From the NCBI GenBank assembly GCA_028751875.1, contig CM054154.1, forward strand, positions 57,202,788 to 57,266,787: 64,000 bases of DNA, given 5' to 3'. Positions 36,201-46,369 of the stretch are shown one piece after another. The notes under the pieces are model-generated. The model saw nothing but the letters and a program-made list of their open reading frames with translations. It did no database searches and had not been told where the DNA came from. The position numbers and the translations under genes are program-made. The stretch comes from Rapana venosa. Taxonomy: Eukaryota > Mollusca > Gastropoda > Neogastropoda > Muricidae. Each line of letters begins with the position of its first letter. Position 1 is the first letter of the stretch.

Positions 36201-36606
36201 TCCTGTTTCTAGGTCCATTCGATTTGAAATGGCCTCCCTAACTCTCTCTCGTCTCCAAAGGCCTTCATGTGACTCTTTTAAAATCTGGCCATCAAGACAT
36301 AATTGTTTCAAACCTAAGAATTTCCTCTCCTAGATATCATTTCATAGCCTACCCTGCTTTTAAACAGCCACAAATTCCATTCACACGCCTGCCAAAGATA
36401 TATAACGCGTGTGTGAGTCTTGTGTGTTGTGTGTGTGTGTGGTGGTGTTGTGGTGTGGTGCATTAGGACTTGTTATAACTATAACTTGCTATTGGTTGCA
36501 TGACTGTGTAAGAATGAGTTGAGTGCAAGCACTTTGATTTGTCTGTGCAAGATACAGCGCTATATAAATTCCATTTATTATCATTTATTATTATTATTAT
36601 CATTAA
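33226..36606 (+). mobile_element. CR1/L2-type LINE, copy C, with 3' tail
   Basis: The 5' region (33226-33400) is followed by the ORF2 N-terminal part with the arginine-rich patch (about 33720-33770). A shortened endonuclease follows (33790-34130, with NQSSPD and the NNQTHRTGH-like block; the catalytic glutamate block is missing). Next are the endonuclease-RT linker (34140-34700), RT (34750-35560, with the GVTQGSVLG-like block at about 35336 and ADDSQI at about 35438) and the C-terminal tail (35860-36290, with the FNQFHFWPLL and FEMASLTLS remnants). The 3' terminus has TTTGATTTGTCTGTGCAAGA and GCTATATAAATTCC and ends in an ATT repeat at 36578-36606. Many frameshifts, some probably sequencing noise. 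It is the only copy in the window with both ends. Confidence 0.8.
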
Positions 36607-36619
36607 ATGGTTGTGTCTA

Positions 36620-38260
36620 TGTTGGTTAACTTTGAAAGCTTTGGTAATCTTGGGAGGAGTGCATATTTTTGATTCACATTTTTTTTGCATAACCACAGCT
36701 GTATGAATAAAATTGGTTATTCGAATGTCAGGACATTGCATTTGCTTATAATCCTCATTGTCCAGTGTGCTTGTATTTTAACAAATACAAGTTTACTAGC
36801 TCTTTTAATAAACGATGAATGAATTACAAGTTCGTTCCACTGCAGGTATCCAAATAGTTACGCCTAGTCAATTATTGGTAGAATGTGACCCGCAAAAAAA
36901 AGTTTTTGAGAATATTATTTAGAAAGTGTTTTATTTGATAATTGAAGTAGCCCTGTGAGCTAGGCGTTTACCTAGTGACATTAATGTTGATCATTCCAAG
37001 CCTTTTTGTCAACGGTAATACCTAATAAATTTATGTAAGTCAACTTCTTCAACTATTCCGTTATCACAACAACAGAGGTAGAAACCTATCATTCAATTTT
37101 TTGCCTTTTCTGTCTTGCAGATACGTACATACCCTTTGTTTTTTTGTTGCATTTTAAGGACTTGTGGTTTAATTGAGTCGAATAATCAATCTGTCAACAC
37201 TGTATTGAAGTTTGCCATTAATCTAGCTGGTGTCTGAATCACTACAAAAGAGAGTTGTATCGTCAGCAAACATATTCACAGTTACATTTAATAAAACAGG
37301 TAAAATCATTTACATAGACTGAAAAGAAGAGTGGTTCCCAATGACTGAGCCTTGTGGTACCCCATGTCTAATAGGTAGAAGTTCTGATGCATGTTATTTA
37401 CAGATACAAGCTTGCTGCCCTAATTAGACAGAAAATTTTCTTAGAAGTTGGATAACTTCAGGTGGCAGTTTGACAATTCCTAATTTACGCAATAACAAAG
37501 ATTGGTTGATCACACAAATGCTTTTCAAATCAAATAAAAGGGGCCATAAAAATTTATGCATTTATTTGGTAGAGACTGCAGTGAGCTGAGTTAAGCAGTG
37601 TGACAGGAATAGTTTACGGAAAAACCCCAATTTACCCGTGCAAAAGATTTTTTTTTTAAAAGAAGAATTTTTGGGTGTTTGTATGTGTTTTTTTAAAGGG
37701 GTTTAGATAGTACATAGAAATTGAAAATTTGGGCCGTAATTAAGGAGAAAACATCACTGATTTTTGGACAGGTATAGCTTTGCCTTTTTTAAACTTTAAG
37801 GAAACACCTTTTTTTCAAAACCAATGGGATAAATTCAGTGTTTCAACAATAAACCGACTACGGTTTATAATCCAAGCACTAACTGTCTAGATCACGTTTC
37901 AGAATTCGTTTGCATTTTACTTTTTAAAACGTCAAAGGTTTTCATTGGGTGGAGATTAAATGGAAATTAAAAGTTTTGATTTAAAATATTGTTGTAGGTA
38001 ATGAAGATTCATTTTCGCTTGACTTGTCACATGTTATAACTTTATTTGCTACATTTGAAAAATGGCTGTTTAATTCATCAGATGATATGTCTTTAATGAA
38101 CTGTTGACTTTTTGAAACATGTTTATTACATAATGTATTGATGGCTTTCCAAATCTGGCGAGTCAGTCCTTTATACACTCCCTTCCTAATTTCTATTGGC
38201 AGATTTCTCCAGTACCTGTCCTATCCAGTGTTCTGTGGACAGATAAGACCTCTGGCTATG
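36620..38260 (-). mobile_element. Degraded LINE of another family (RT), minus strand
   Basis: On the minus strand, 38178-37981 encodes IWKAINTLCNKHVSKSQQ and ISSDELNSHFSNVANKVIT, the segment before RT. Around 37395-37320 the RT block HGVPQGSVIG is readable, and around 37290-37240 FADDTTLFCSDSD, the catalytic box. A later block near 37040-36930 resembles the region after the catalytic box. The family uses FADDTTL rather than YADDTQL, so it is not the same as copies A-C. It could be the same family as 22899-24560, which carries only the C-terminus, but no overlap allows a test. Stops and frame changes throughout. Confidence 0.65.
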
Positions 38261-38710
38261 TTAATGAAAGTTAAAAATACTTTCAAGTAAATCAACACAG
38301 GGCACTCAGAGAATCGATTTTGACAAAAGTGGGTTACCATACAAACATCACTACCCTACTGTATTCTGTAGGAACTGGCCATGATGTGGACAGTTGTTTC
38401 GATGTTGTCTGGTTTAATACGTACATCAGTAAAAACAAGCAAGCAGGTACTTTTTTAAGTGTGTTAAATTTCAAAAATGGGTGGAGCCTTACCAAATAAG
38501 GAAGGATGCCAGCTATAGCAAACAATCAGTCTCAGAATGCCAAATATTGTTTTGGAGCTTGTTTGTTTATTGATTTTCGGCAACTTCCGACACCTACTTT
38601 TTCCTACGTTTTTATATGTTGTTTGTGATATTTTTCTCTCCATGTTGCACCAAATTTTTAAACTTTAGCAATTAGTTATTTGGGAAATGCAAGAATTCAC
38701 TACACTATTT
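38261..38710. other. Spacer, nothing recognised
   Basis: AT-rich sequence. A short minus-strand frame at 38334-38525 has no recognisable motif. Confidence 0.4.
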
Positions 38711-38870
38711 GGCGAGGGGATTAAATGAGGTCATTCCTCATGAATGGACCACAGGCAGAGAAAGAGTGACGGCCAACAGTGGTTTGCTTGAATCTCAATG
38801 TTGGGAAGCACAGAGTATGGGCAGCTGAATGAAGGGAACAGGATGGAGAGTACAGTTACAGATTAGCATT
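38711..38870 (-). mobile_element. CR1-type LINE C-terminal fragment
   Basis: The minus strand carries the block around STVGRHSF and the text preceding it, matching 50880-51000. Both ends are truncated. Confidence 0.65.
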
Positions 38871-39238
38871 ATGTGGCTTTAAATTTATGTGGCTTCAGTG
38901 TGACTGTGTATGTGTAGCTTTAAGATTGGGGTGGTGGGTAGCATAGTTTATCTGATAAGCACCCAAGGTAGCATCAGTGCAGTCCTGGTTCCCTGGTAAG
39001 TACCGGTATTTCCACCCAGTACAGACTTACTGATTTTCGTTTGCGGAATGCTTGGAATAATCCACAGGTTTCCCTCACCTGGTGAGAGAGGAGTTCGCAT
39101 TTCCTTTCTTTTCTCTATCAAGGATCAGTTTAGCTCGGGGACACCCAGGGCTTGATTAAACCCTCGGAAGACAGAATCAGGTCCGACCACACGAGCACAG
39201 ACGCATTGCGCGCAAGGAGTTCCGCCAGGCACAGGGCG
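38871..39238. other. Spacer with no firm feature
   Basis: 38930-39010 has a weak tRNA-like look (a GTAGCATAGTTTATC stretch and a GGTTCCC stretch), but not enough to call a SINE. The rest is unremarkable. Confidence 0.35.
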
Positions 39239-39239
39239 T

Positions 39240-42200
39240 AGTAATAATCTATCTATCTGTCCCGTAGTCTGACGACCGTGCGGGCACCCTCAAAGACTCA
39301 ACAACCAGTTCCCTCCATTCCTCTCTCTGTTCTGCCTTTTTCAGGGTTTTGTTGAGTTCTAGGCCTGTCCATTCGCTGATGTTATCCTCCCAGCTCTTCC
39401 TTGGTCTGCCTCTTCTTCTTCCTCCTTGGACAGTGCCTTGTAAAACTGTCTTTGCAAGTCCTTTGGATCTTGTGACATGCCCATACCATTTAAGTTTACG
39501 CTTTTTCAATATCGTTAGAAGGTTCTCATAGGGTTCAATGGTTTGCTGGATTCTGTTATGCACGCTTTCGTTGCTTATGTGGTCTTTGTAAGAGATGCCA
39601 AGGAGTCTCCGAAAGCATCTCATCTCCACCGCCTGTACTCTTCTCTCCAAATCTGCAGTTAGGGTCCATGATTCACAGGCATACAGAAATATGGATATGA
39701 CAAGGGAGCGCATTAGTATGATCTTGGAGATAAGTGAGATATTTTTTATCTCTCCAGATGGTGTTTAGTTTTGACAGTGCTGTTATTGTCTGTGCAGTCC
39801 TGCATACTACTTCTGGATTGGATCACTGGTCTGATACAATGGCTCCCAGGTACTTGAAGCTTTGAACTGTTTCCAGCTTCTGGTCATTAACCTTGATATC
39901 AGTGCTAATGCCGTTGGTGTTATTTGGTCAGTTTGGTCTTCTCTGCACTGATTTCCATGCCGTATGTTTTGGAGGCCTTATTCAAGTGTTCTGTTAGGCT
40001 GGCAAGCTCTTTTTCTGATCCTGCTATTCCATCAATGTCATCTGCGAAGCGGAGGTTTGTGATCGTTCTGCCACCAATGCTGACTGATCCTTCATGATGT
40101 TCCAGTGCATCAGCCATGATTCTCTCAAGGAAGATGTTGAAAAGAGTGGGTGAGAGTAGACAGCCCTGCCTTACTCCAACTGTTGTTCGAAACCATTCTC
40201 CAATGTTGTGTTGCAGTACACTGCACTGGTGGCCTCGCTGTACAGCTGTTTGATGACTCTGATCAGGTTTGCATTGATGCTGTACAAATTCATGGTTGCC
40301 CACAAAGCTGCACACCCTGTCAAATGCCTTCTAAAATCGATAAATACGTGGTAAAGGTCTTGCTGATGTTGAAGGTACCGCTCACATAGTATTCTGAGGT
40401 TGAATATCTGTTCTGTTGTGCTGCGCCCTGCTCTGAAACCTGCTTGTTCCTCAGCAATGATGGTTTCTGCTTGTGGCTTCAGTCTATTCAATATTATCTG
40501 AAGCATGACCTTACTTGGGTGGCATATGAGGCTGATTGTGCGTAATTATGGCATTGTTGTAGATTTCCTTTCTTGGGGGGTGATGATGAGTGACTGTGTC
40601 CATGGTGTTGGCCATTTCCTGTCTGCCAGATCTTGTTGCAGATTCTTAGTAGGACGCTGATCATGGCTTCCCCTCCAGCTTGAATCAACTCAGCTGGAAT
40701 GTTGTCAGCCCTGCTGACTTTCCCTTTTTCAGCGATCTGACTGCTGTTTCCACTTCTTCTGGGAGGATAGGGTGACTGTCTGTGTCTTTGCTTGCGGGTA
40801 CATTAAGGACTTCGGGATCTCCTGCGGTTCTATAGTTATACAGGTTGGAGCAGTATTCTGTCCATCTGTTCAGAATATCCTGGTCGTCAATGAGACACTT
40901 CCCATTTTGTCTTGGATTGTTAAACCTTTTCCCTGTTTTGTGCTAGTCAGGTCTTTCACCAGCTGATATGCTTTCTTGCTATTGTTTTCTTGATGTTCTC
41001 TTCAATGTCTTGGCACTGTTCACCGATCCATTTCTATTTTGCCTCCATCATGGACTTCCTGTTTCTTTTTGACTCCCCTATATTGTTCTGCTCTTTCTTT
41101 TGTTTCATTTTTCTTTTTCTTCAACTTTCTACGTTTGTCGCATAGTTGTAGGATGTTAGGTGTGACCCATGGTTTTTTTGACTGGTCGGTGTTTGCCAAA
41201 AGCTCGCTTGCTGTTTTTCAGTCACTGCTGTATTGAAACTATTCGTCAGTGTATCTAGTCTGAGTCTATCACAGTGAGTGCTGCAAACTTTCCACCTATC
41301 CTTGCTTGAAAAATGTCTAATACCTCGGTCCTTCAGCTTCTCGAGGTCAAATTTGATCCTGATGTTGTTTTCCCCTTGTGGATTTTGTTTAGACGTAGTC
41401 TGAAAGTCATTATCACAAGATCATGATCACTCCCTATGTCTGCTCCTGGAAAACTTCGTGTCTGTGCGATGTTAACGCTAGACTGAAACCGTCTTTTCAC
41501 CATGATGTAATCTATTTGGTTGTGGTGTTCTCCATTTGGGCTATGCCATGTCCATTTTCTGGATTTCTTGTGTGGGCCAAGTGTATTCACTAGCTGGAGG
41601 TGGTTGTTACTGGCAAACTCCAGGAGTCTCAAGCCTCTTTCATTTGATTGGTTATTGCAATGTGGCCCACAAACGCCCTCCCAATCTTTCTATGCATCTT
41701 CTCCTACCTTGGCGTTCCAGTCACCTTGCACAACAAGGATGTTTTTCTTGGGAGTTTGATTCAGAACCTCTTGTAGCTGGTCATAAAATTCTTCTATGGC
41801 TTCATCTGTGCAGTCTGATGTAGGGCGTATGCCTTACTACAGTTATGTTAAAGGGGTTGCTCTCAGGCGGGTGGTAATAAGTATGCTGGACACAGGCTGA
41901 CAGCTCATGACGGTGTTCACGGTGTCTTTGTGAACGAGAAACCCCATGCCATGTTCATGTTTATCCTGTTTTCCACTATAGTATAATTTGTGGTCTTCCT
42001 GGGTCGTTGTTTCTCCCACGTTTTTCCACATTACTTCGCAGAGCCCAAGGATGTGCCATTGATATCTGGACATCTCATGTGTCAGTTCTTCCACTTTGCC
42101 TGCAGCTCTTAGTGTCCGTACATTCCATGTGCCAATGATGGTGTTGTTTCTGGCACGGATTTTGCTGTGTTTTACATCAGTAGCATACTTTCGACCTCTG

Positions 42201-42430
42201 TTCTGATGAGCAACAGAAGGCGCGGTCCTTGGTAACCCGGGCGACGACCGATCCGGTATGGAGATTCTGGCTGTCTTTATCATGGGTGTGTATTGGGCAA
42301 ATCAAACCTGGCGGAGCCCATCCCTCTCCAGGTCGGATTTTTTGATTGGGTTTACTCCCCACATGTGGCAGATGGTACTGGGTTACATGATTACCAGTAG
42401 CAGAGGGAGTCTCTGACCTGACCTTTGACC
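39240..42430 (-). mobile_element. Near full-length RTE-type LINE, minus strand
   Basis: Reading from 42283 downward, the endonuclease begins with IIGTWNVRTL (about 42145-42115) and GLCEVMW (about 42040-42020). It continues with a QGDWNAKVG-type block near 41715, NERGLRLLEFASNN (about 41640), TWHSPNGEHHNQIDYIM (about 41550-41500) and GSDHDLVIM (about 41435-41410). RT follows: the AGADNIPAEL block (about 40705-40675), EEQAGFRAGRSTTEQIFN (about 40455-40400), a frameshift at motif A (about 40330), GVRQGCLLSP (about 40185-40155) and RFADDIDGIAGS (about 40050-40015). The C-terminal domain ends at 39249 with GRRRGRPRKSW and SDYGTDR. A GATA repeat at 39242-39256 is the 3' end. About 3.2 kb, close to full RTE length, but with at least four frameshifts. 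Confidence 0.85.
39249..39713 (-). pseudogene. RTE ORF2 C-terminal domain
   Basis: 154-residue open segment with YACESWTLTADLERR, MRCFRRLLGISYKDHISNES, LLTILKKRKLKWYGHV, TVQGGRRRGRPRKSWEDN and a terminal SDYGTDR stop. It is the domain after RT in this family. The upstream part of the protein is out of frame. The match to 17461-17700 is close. Confidence 0.85.
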
Positions 42431-42433
42431 AAG

Positions 42434-42545
42434 TAATAATAATAATAATAATAATAACAATAATAAATGGAATTTATATAACGCTATATCTGGCAAAAAC
42501 AAATCAAAGCACTTTCATTCATCCTACTCATTCACATGCAGCCAG
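42434..42545 (-). mobile_element. CR1-type LINE 3' terminus with AAT array, minus strand
   Basis: An (AAT)n run (42436-42472) followed by GGAATTTATATAACGCTATA and CAAATCAAAGCACTTTC is the reverse complement of the terminus at 36520-36606. It directly abuts the 5' end of the RTE element. Confidence 0.75.
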
Positions 42546-42779
42546 TTACAATTAATAGTTTTTGTTTGGGTTTTCTGTTTTTTGTAGTGAGATAAGTCCT
42601 GGAGGGGGGGGGGAGCATTCTTAGTGGTACGGTAGGGAGACAGGACCGAAGACCACCCTGACAGTGACAGTCCCGATGTCAACGCCTAGGACTGTGACAA
42701 CTACTGTACGGGGAGAATATTGTCTCCATCACTGACACCTTCCACTTTGTCCCGTAGATCTAGGGTTCATTTATCAGGA
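42546..42779. other. Spacer, possibly Gypsy leader
   Basis: Contains a G-run near 42606-42615. It may be leader sequence of the gag that follows; no primer-binding site is recognised. Confidence 0.35.
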
Positions 42780-43672
42780 AACGAAGTAGTGCACGGGGAT
42801 TGACCAGGGTTGGCTGTCGGATGAGTGGAGGAGGACTCTTGGTGAAGTTCCCTTGCACCAACAGCCACCCCCTTCCTATGAGCAGCATACTATGGTCCAG
42901 CCACCTCCCTCAGCTGAGACTGGGCCCCTCATTGTGTCTCCTGTTACAGCAGCAAAGGGGCATGTGCTGAAAGAGAAAGGGGGAAGAGTGACTCTGAGAG
43001 GAGGAACTCCACCTCCATAGGGGAAAAACGACAGGAGGAACTCCACCTCCTAGGGAAGAACGACAGGAGGAACTCCACCTCCATAGGGAAGAACGACAGG
43101 AGGAACTCCACCTCCATAAGGAAGAGGAGGACCGGGGTGGGGGGGGAGCTCTTTTCAGTCAGCAACTTCAGCTTCAGCGAGAGGAGCAGGAACATAAGGA
43201 GGCTCTCTTGCAGAGCAACTCCAGCTCCAGAGAGAAAGCTTGTTTCAGACTCAGAGACAGCTTGCGGAGGGTAGGGGGCAGTTTCATGTGGACAATCCCG
43301 CTAGTGTAAAGTTTCCAGGCCTCCAACGTCCAGTCTTAAAAGAAGGGGACGATATTGACCAGTATGCCTCCAACCTCGAGCAGTTTATGGAAAGACTCTG
43401 GCACACTCTTGAGGCCTCGGACTTATAGCTCAAACAGCTTTGTGATGTGAACAAAATCGGGGTCCTCAATCCCCCAAGGATGACTCAAGGTGTGTCTGGC
43501 CGTGAATTCAGCCAACAAGCAGAGTCCCTGCATGGCCACTAATGAATCTCGTGCTCAGGCCAGGTGTGAAGGGAAATGTTTCAAGTGCTGTCAGGTGGGA
43601 CACATTCAGGCAAACTGTCCCCGCATAAAGCCAGACAAAACTTATGCAGGTCAGGCTAGGTGACTAGGCCAC
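42780..43672 (+). pseudogene. Gypsy-type Gag (partial, frameshifted)
   Basis: A frame from about 42806 reads LSDEWRRTLGEV and then QQPPPSYEQHTMV (about 42858-42896), which contains a PPxY motif of the kind that recruits Nedd4-family ligases in some Gag proteins. After a frameshift, 42998-43140 carries a 33 bp repeat encoding EELHLHREERQ units, strongly charged and likely coiled-coil. 43240-43428 encodes a capsid-like part (FPGLQRPVLKEGDDIDQYAS and LEQFMERLW). 43576-43620 encodes a CCHC zinc knuckle, CFKCCQVGHIQANC, which binds RNA. Stops at 43426 and near 43541 break the protein. The gap at 43696 hides whatever follows. Which Gypsy group it belongs to is not shown. Confidence 0.7.
42998..43140 (+). 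repeat. 33 bp in-phase repeat inside gag
   Basis: About four units of GAGGAACTCCACCTCC plus a variable AGGGAAGAACGACAG-type part. The unit is 33 bases, a multiple of three, so the number of units can change without a frameshift. Small indels in two units nevertheless break the frame. Confidence 0.8.
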
Positions 43673-43695
43673 ATGGCAGGTAACGCGGGGGTGGG

Positions 43696-44195
43696 NNNNN
43701 NNNNNNNNNNNNNNNNNNNNNNNNNNNNNNNNNNNNNNNNNNNNNNNNNNNNNNNNNNNNNNNNNNNNNNNNNNNNNNNNNNNNNNNNNNNNNNNNNNNN
43801 NNNNNNNNNNNNNNNNNNNNNNNNNNNNNNNNNNNNNNNNNNNNNNNNNNNNNNNNNNNNNNNNNNNNNNNNNNNNNNNNNNNNNNNNNNNNNNNNNNNN
43901 NNNNNNNNNNNNNNNNNNNNNNNNNNNNNNNNNNNNNNNNNNNNNNNNNNNNNNNNNNNNNNNNNNNNNNNNNNNNNNNNNNNNNNNNNNNNNNNNNNNN
44001 NNNNNNNNNNNNNNNNNNNNNNNNNNNNNNNNNNNNNNNNNNNNNNNNNNNNNNNNNNNNNNNNNNNNNNNNNNNNNNNNNNNNNNNNNNNNNNNNNNNN
44101 NNNNNNNNNNNNNNNNNNNNNNNNNNNNNNNNNNNNNNNNNNNNNNNNNNNNNNNNNNNNNNNNNNNNNNNNNNNNNNNNNNNNNNNNNNNNNNN
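43696..44195. other. Assembly gap, 500 N
   Basis: Exactly 500 unknown bases, so the size is probably a placeholder. The open frames spanning it are meaningless. Gag lies on the left; the right flank does not continue an obvious Gypsy pol. Confidence 0.99.
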
Positions 44196-44629
44196 TGGCA
44201 TGTTCGAGTGCATACATAGAAAGAGTGGGGAAGGGGAGCTTGGAAAGAGAGAGAGAGAGAGTGTGTGCATGTGTGTGTATGTGAAGTAATTGTGTTGAAG
44301 AAGAAATATTATTAAGAACAATTGAAAAAAAGAAAAGAAGAAAAAAATCTCAGGGGGCAAAAATGGCACAACATTACTGGAATACCATAACTTGTACATA
44401 ACTAGTTTAACATAACTAATAATTCATATAACATAAACAGTAACGTCACATAGCAGCTTAACGTGAATCAAAGGTAGATACCAACTGGACTGCTATTAAG
44501 ATAAACAGAAAACTTGGGAAGAAGCCAACAGTTATTTAAAATATGCTCTAGAGATAAAGGACAGTTGGGAGGATGACAATGACTAAGCTTTTGTGAAACT
44601 GACAGTCATGTTTATTTATTTTGTTTATT
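44196..44629. other. Spacer with a GA run
   Basis: A (GA)n stretch at about 44244-44262 and AT-rich text follow the gap. No gene is seen. Confidence 0.5.
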
Positions 44630-45390
44630 TATTTATTCTTTTATATCAAGGATAATGGAATAAGCACTTATGTGCTTTTTTACATCCAGCCCCTGTGTGT
44701 ATGTGGATTTATGAATTCTGTCATCTGTTCCCACCGGCACACAATGGCCTACTCTTACAAAAAGCGGAACAAGATTTAACATGTGCGCAAGATGTTCTGT
44801 GTGCAATTGCACACGGGACCTCAGTTTATGTTAATGAGCAGTGCACAAGCAAATGATTCACTGTGATTTGCTCACCACACAAGCATTGAATATTTTTGCA
44901 AAATTCCGTACGGAGACAATTTAAGCGGAAACGATACATTAGACTGATAATATGTCTGGGACATTGAGAGAAATCCCGGAACAAGAGGGAGTTGGTATTA
45001 TTTGTATAACAAGCACTTTCCACACAGTTATTATAGTATTGTAATTGCCCTTCATGGGATAATTAAAGTGTTTTTGACTTGAGAATCTGAGTTCTTGAGA
45101 ATGTCATAAAAGCGATCGGAAGATATTTTTTATATGCACCTGTAACACTCTTGTAGATCTAAAGGAATAGAGAGAGTTTCTGTGCCCTCAGAATTGTGAG
45201 CTGCTTTTCTGGCAGCTTGATCCACTCTTTCATTGGGAATAATCCCACAGTGTGAAGGAACCCACAAGAATGTTACAGCCACATCTTTAACTGACAACTG
45301 ATGTATGAGATGGTTTATGTTTGTGTGTGTGTGTGTAGGGTTGATGGTGTGTGTGTGTGTGTTTCTGTGCATATGTATGTTTGTCCGTTG
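44630..45390 (-). mobile_element. I/Nimb-type LINE: RNase H end, zinc finger and 3' UTR
   Basis: On the minus strand, 45320-45190 encodes VTFLWVPSHCGIIPNE and VDQAARKAAHN, the end of an RNase H domain with its histidine and last aspartate (WVPSHCG is the usual signature). 45023-44826 encodes ISLMYRFRLNCLRTEF and CLCGEQITVNHLLVHC, a CCHC zinc finger found at the C-terminus of these elements. The 3' UTR (44825-44640) ends with the AAGCACATAAGTGCTT hairpin, a conserved 19-base block and an AAAT-rich tail. A small foreign insertion at 45009-45082 interrupts it. The upstream end at about 45330-45390 turns into a CA-rich repeat. It is complementary in content to the fragment at 19790-20480. Confidence 0.75.
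45009..45082 (+). mobile_element. Short retroposon 3' end with a TTGAC tail
   Basis: Plus-strand text TATTGTAATTGCCCTTCATG, then ATAATTAAAGTGTTTTTGAC and a TTGA end, interrupts the coding text of the minus-strand LINE. It looks like a tiny 5'-truncated insertion of an element with an AATAAA-like and TTGAC-type terminus. The family is unknown. Confidence 0.45.
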
Positions 45391-46369
45391 TGTTCAACAA
45401 TGACCTCCAAAACAGCAGAGGAGGCAGCTGCTGTTTCAGAAATTGTACATAAATTTGATTATAGTGGAGATGCCTTGCCCACAGCACATCCCCACTCTCT
45501 CGGCCAAGTGGGCATAAGGACAGTCAGCGTTGGAGATGTTCTCCAAAGGCCAACCAGCCCCCAGGGCTGCAGCACATAAGGACTGTGCAAGTCAAACCTC
45601 CTAGTCAGAGAGTCATAGTCGATCACTAAAGACTAAGCTGTAAAGTGGAATTCCATGAGTGGGAAAGCCACTGGTCATACAGCCTCTCACTTTGCTGTTG
45701 CCCCCAGCGTCAATGGTTTAATCAAGAACTGTGATAAAGCCCAGGCACTGACGGCTAGGTGTGTACGTATATCAACATGTCTGTGTTTGTGCAAGCATGC
45801 ATATGTATGTGTTTGTGCATGCATGCATATGTATGTGTGTGTATGTGGGATGTGTGCATGTGTGTGTGTGTGCATGAATTGCCCAACCCCCTCCTCACCT
45901 ACCAACTCTACCACCAGTTTGCTCTGAGTTTCTTTGTGTGTCTTCGATTTTACGTCTGTTCACTTTAACAAGTGATATTAGACTAGAGAGAGAGGGGGAA
46001 CGATGAAGTAAGGGCTTTAAAGCAAAGAGATAAGTGTTGGTGATTAAAGATTTTGTGTATGTCTAATTTCTGATTCTAAACAATACAAACAATATGTTGC
46101 AAAAACTTGGCAAGGAAACGCAAATAGAACAAAAACACAGAACAAATGAACACTATGCTAAAAGAGGAACTTGTACAATTGCAAATACATCGAAAAGTAA
46201 GACTATTACAGTCTCACGGTCGGTCGTACTTTACAAAAAGAAATTATTGGAGACTGCATCAGCGACAGTGCTATCTGGCATAATAAGTTTGGATTGGTTA
46301 GAACCTCGTTCAGAGATTTATCTTGAAAGGCAGGTTGGAACTTTTTTAAGCCCTTACATTGGAAAAAAC
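45391..46369. other. Spacer with GT-rich repeats, one shared motif
   Basis: 45770-45880 is a GT/CATG-rich imperfect repeat. 45947-45990 shares the CGATTTTACGTCTGTTCACT motif with 12829-12848, so a small repeat end is present. No gene is recognised. Confidence 0.45.

Noticed and set aside
38930..39010. tRNA-like SINE head
   Set aside because: The A-box-like part is weak, the B-box is poor, and no second copy is visible in the window.
43651..44399. Frames of 188-247 residues across the N gap
   Set aside because: Most residues are unknown bases; the ends are unrelated.
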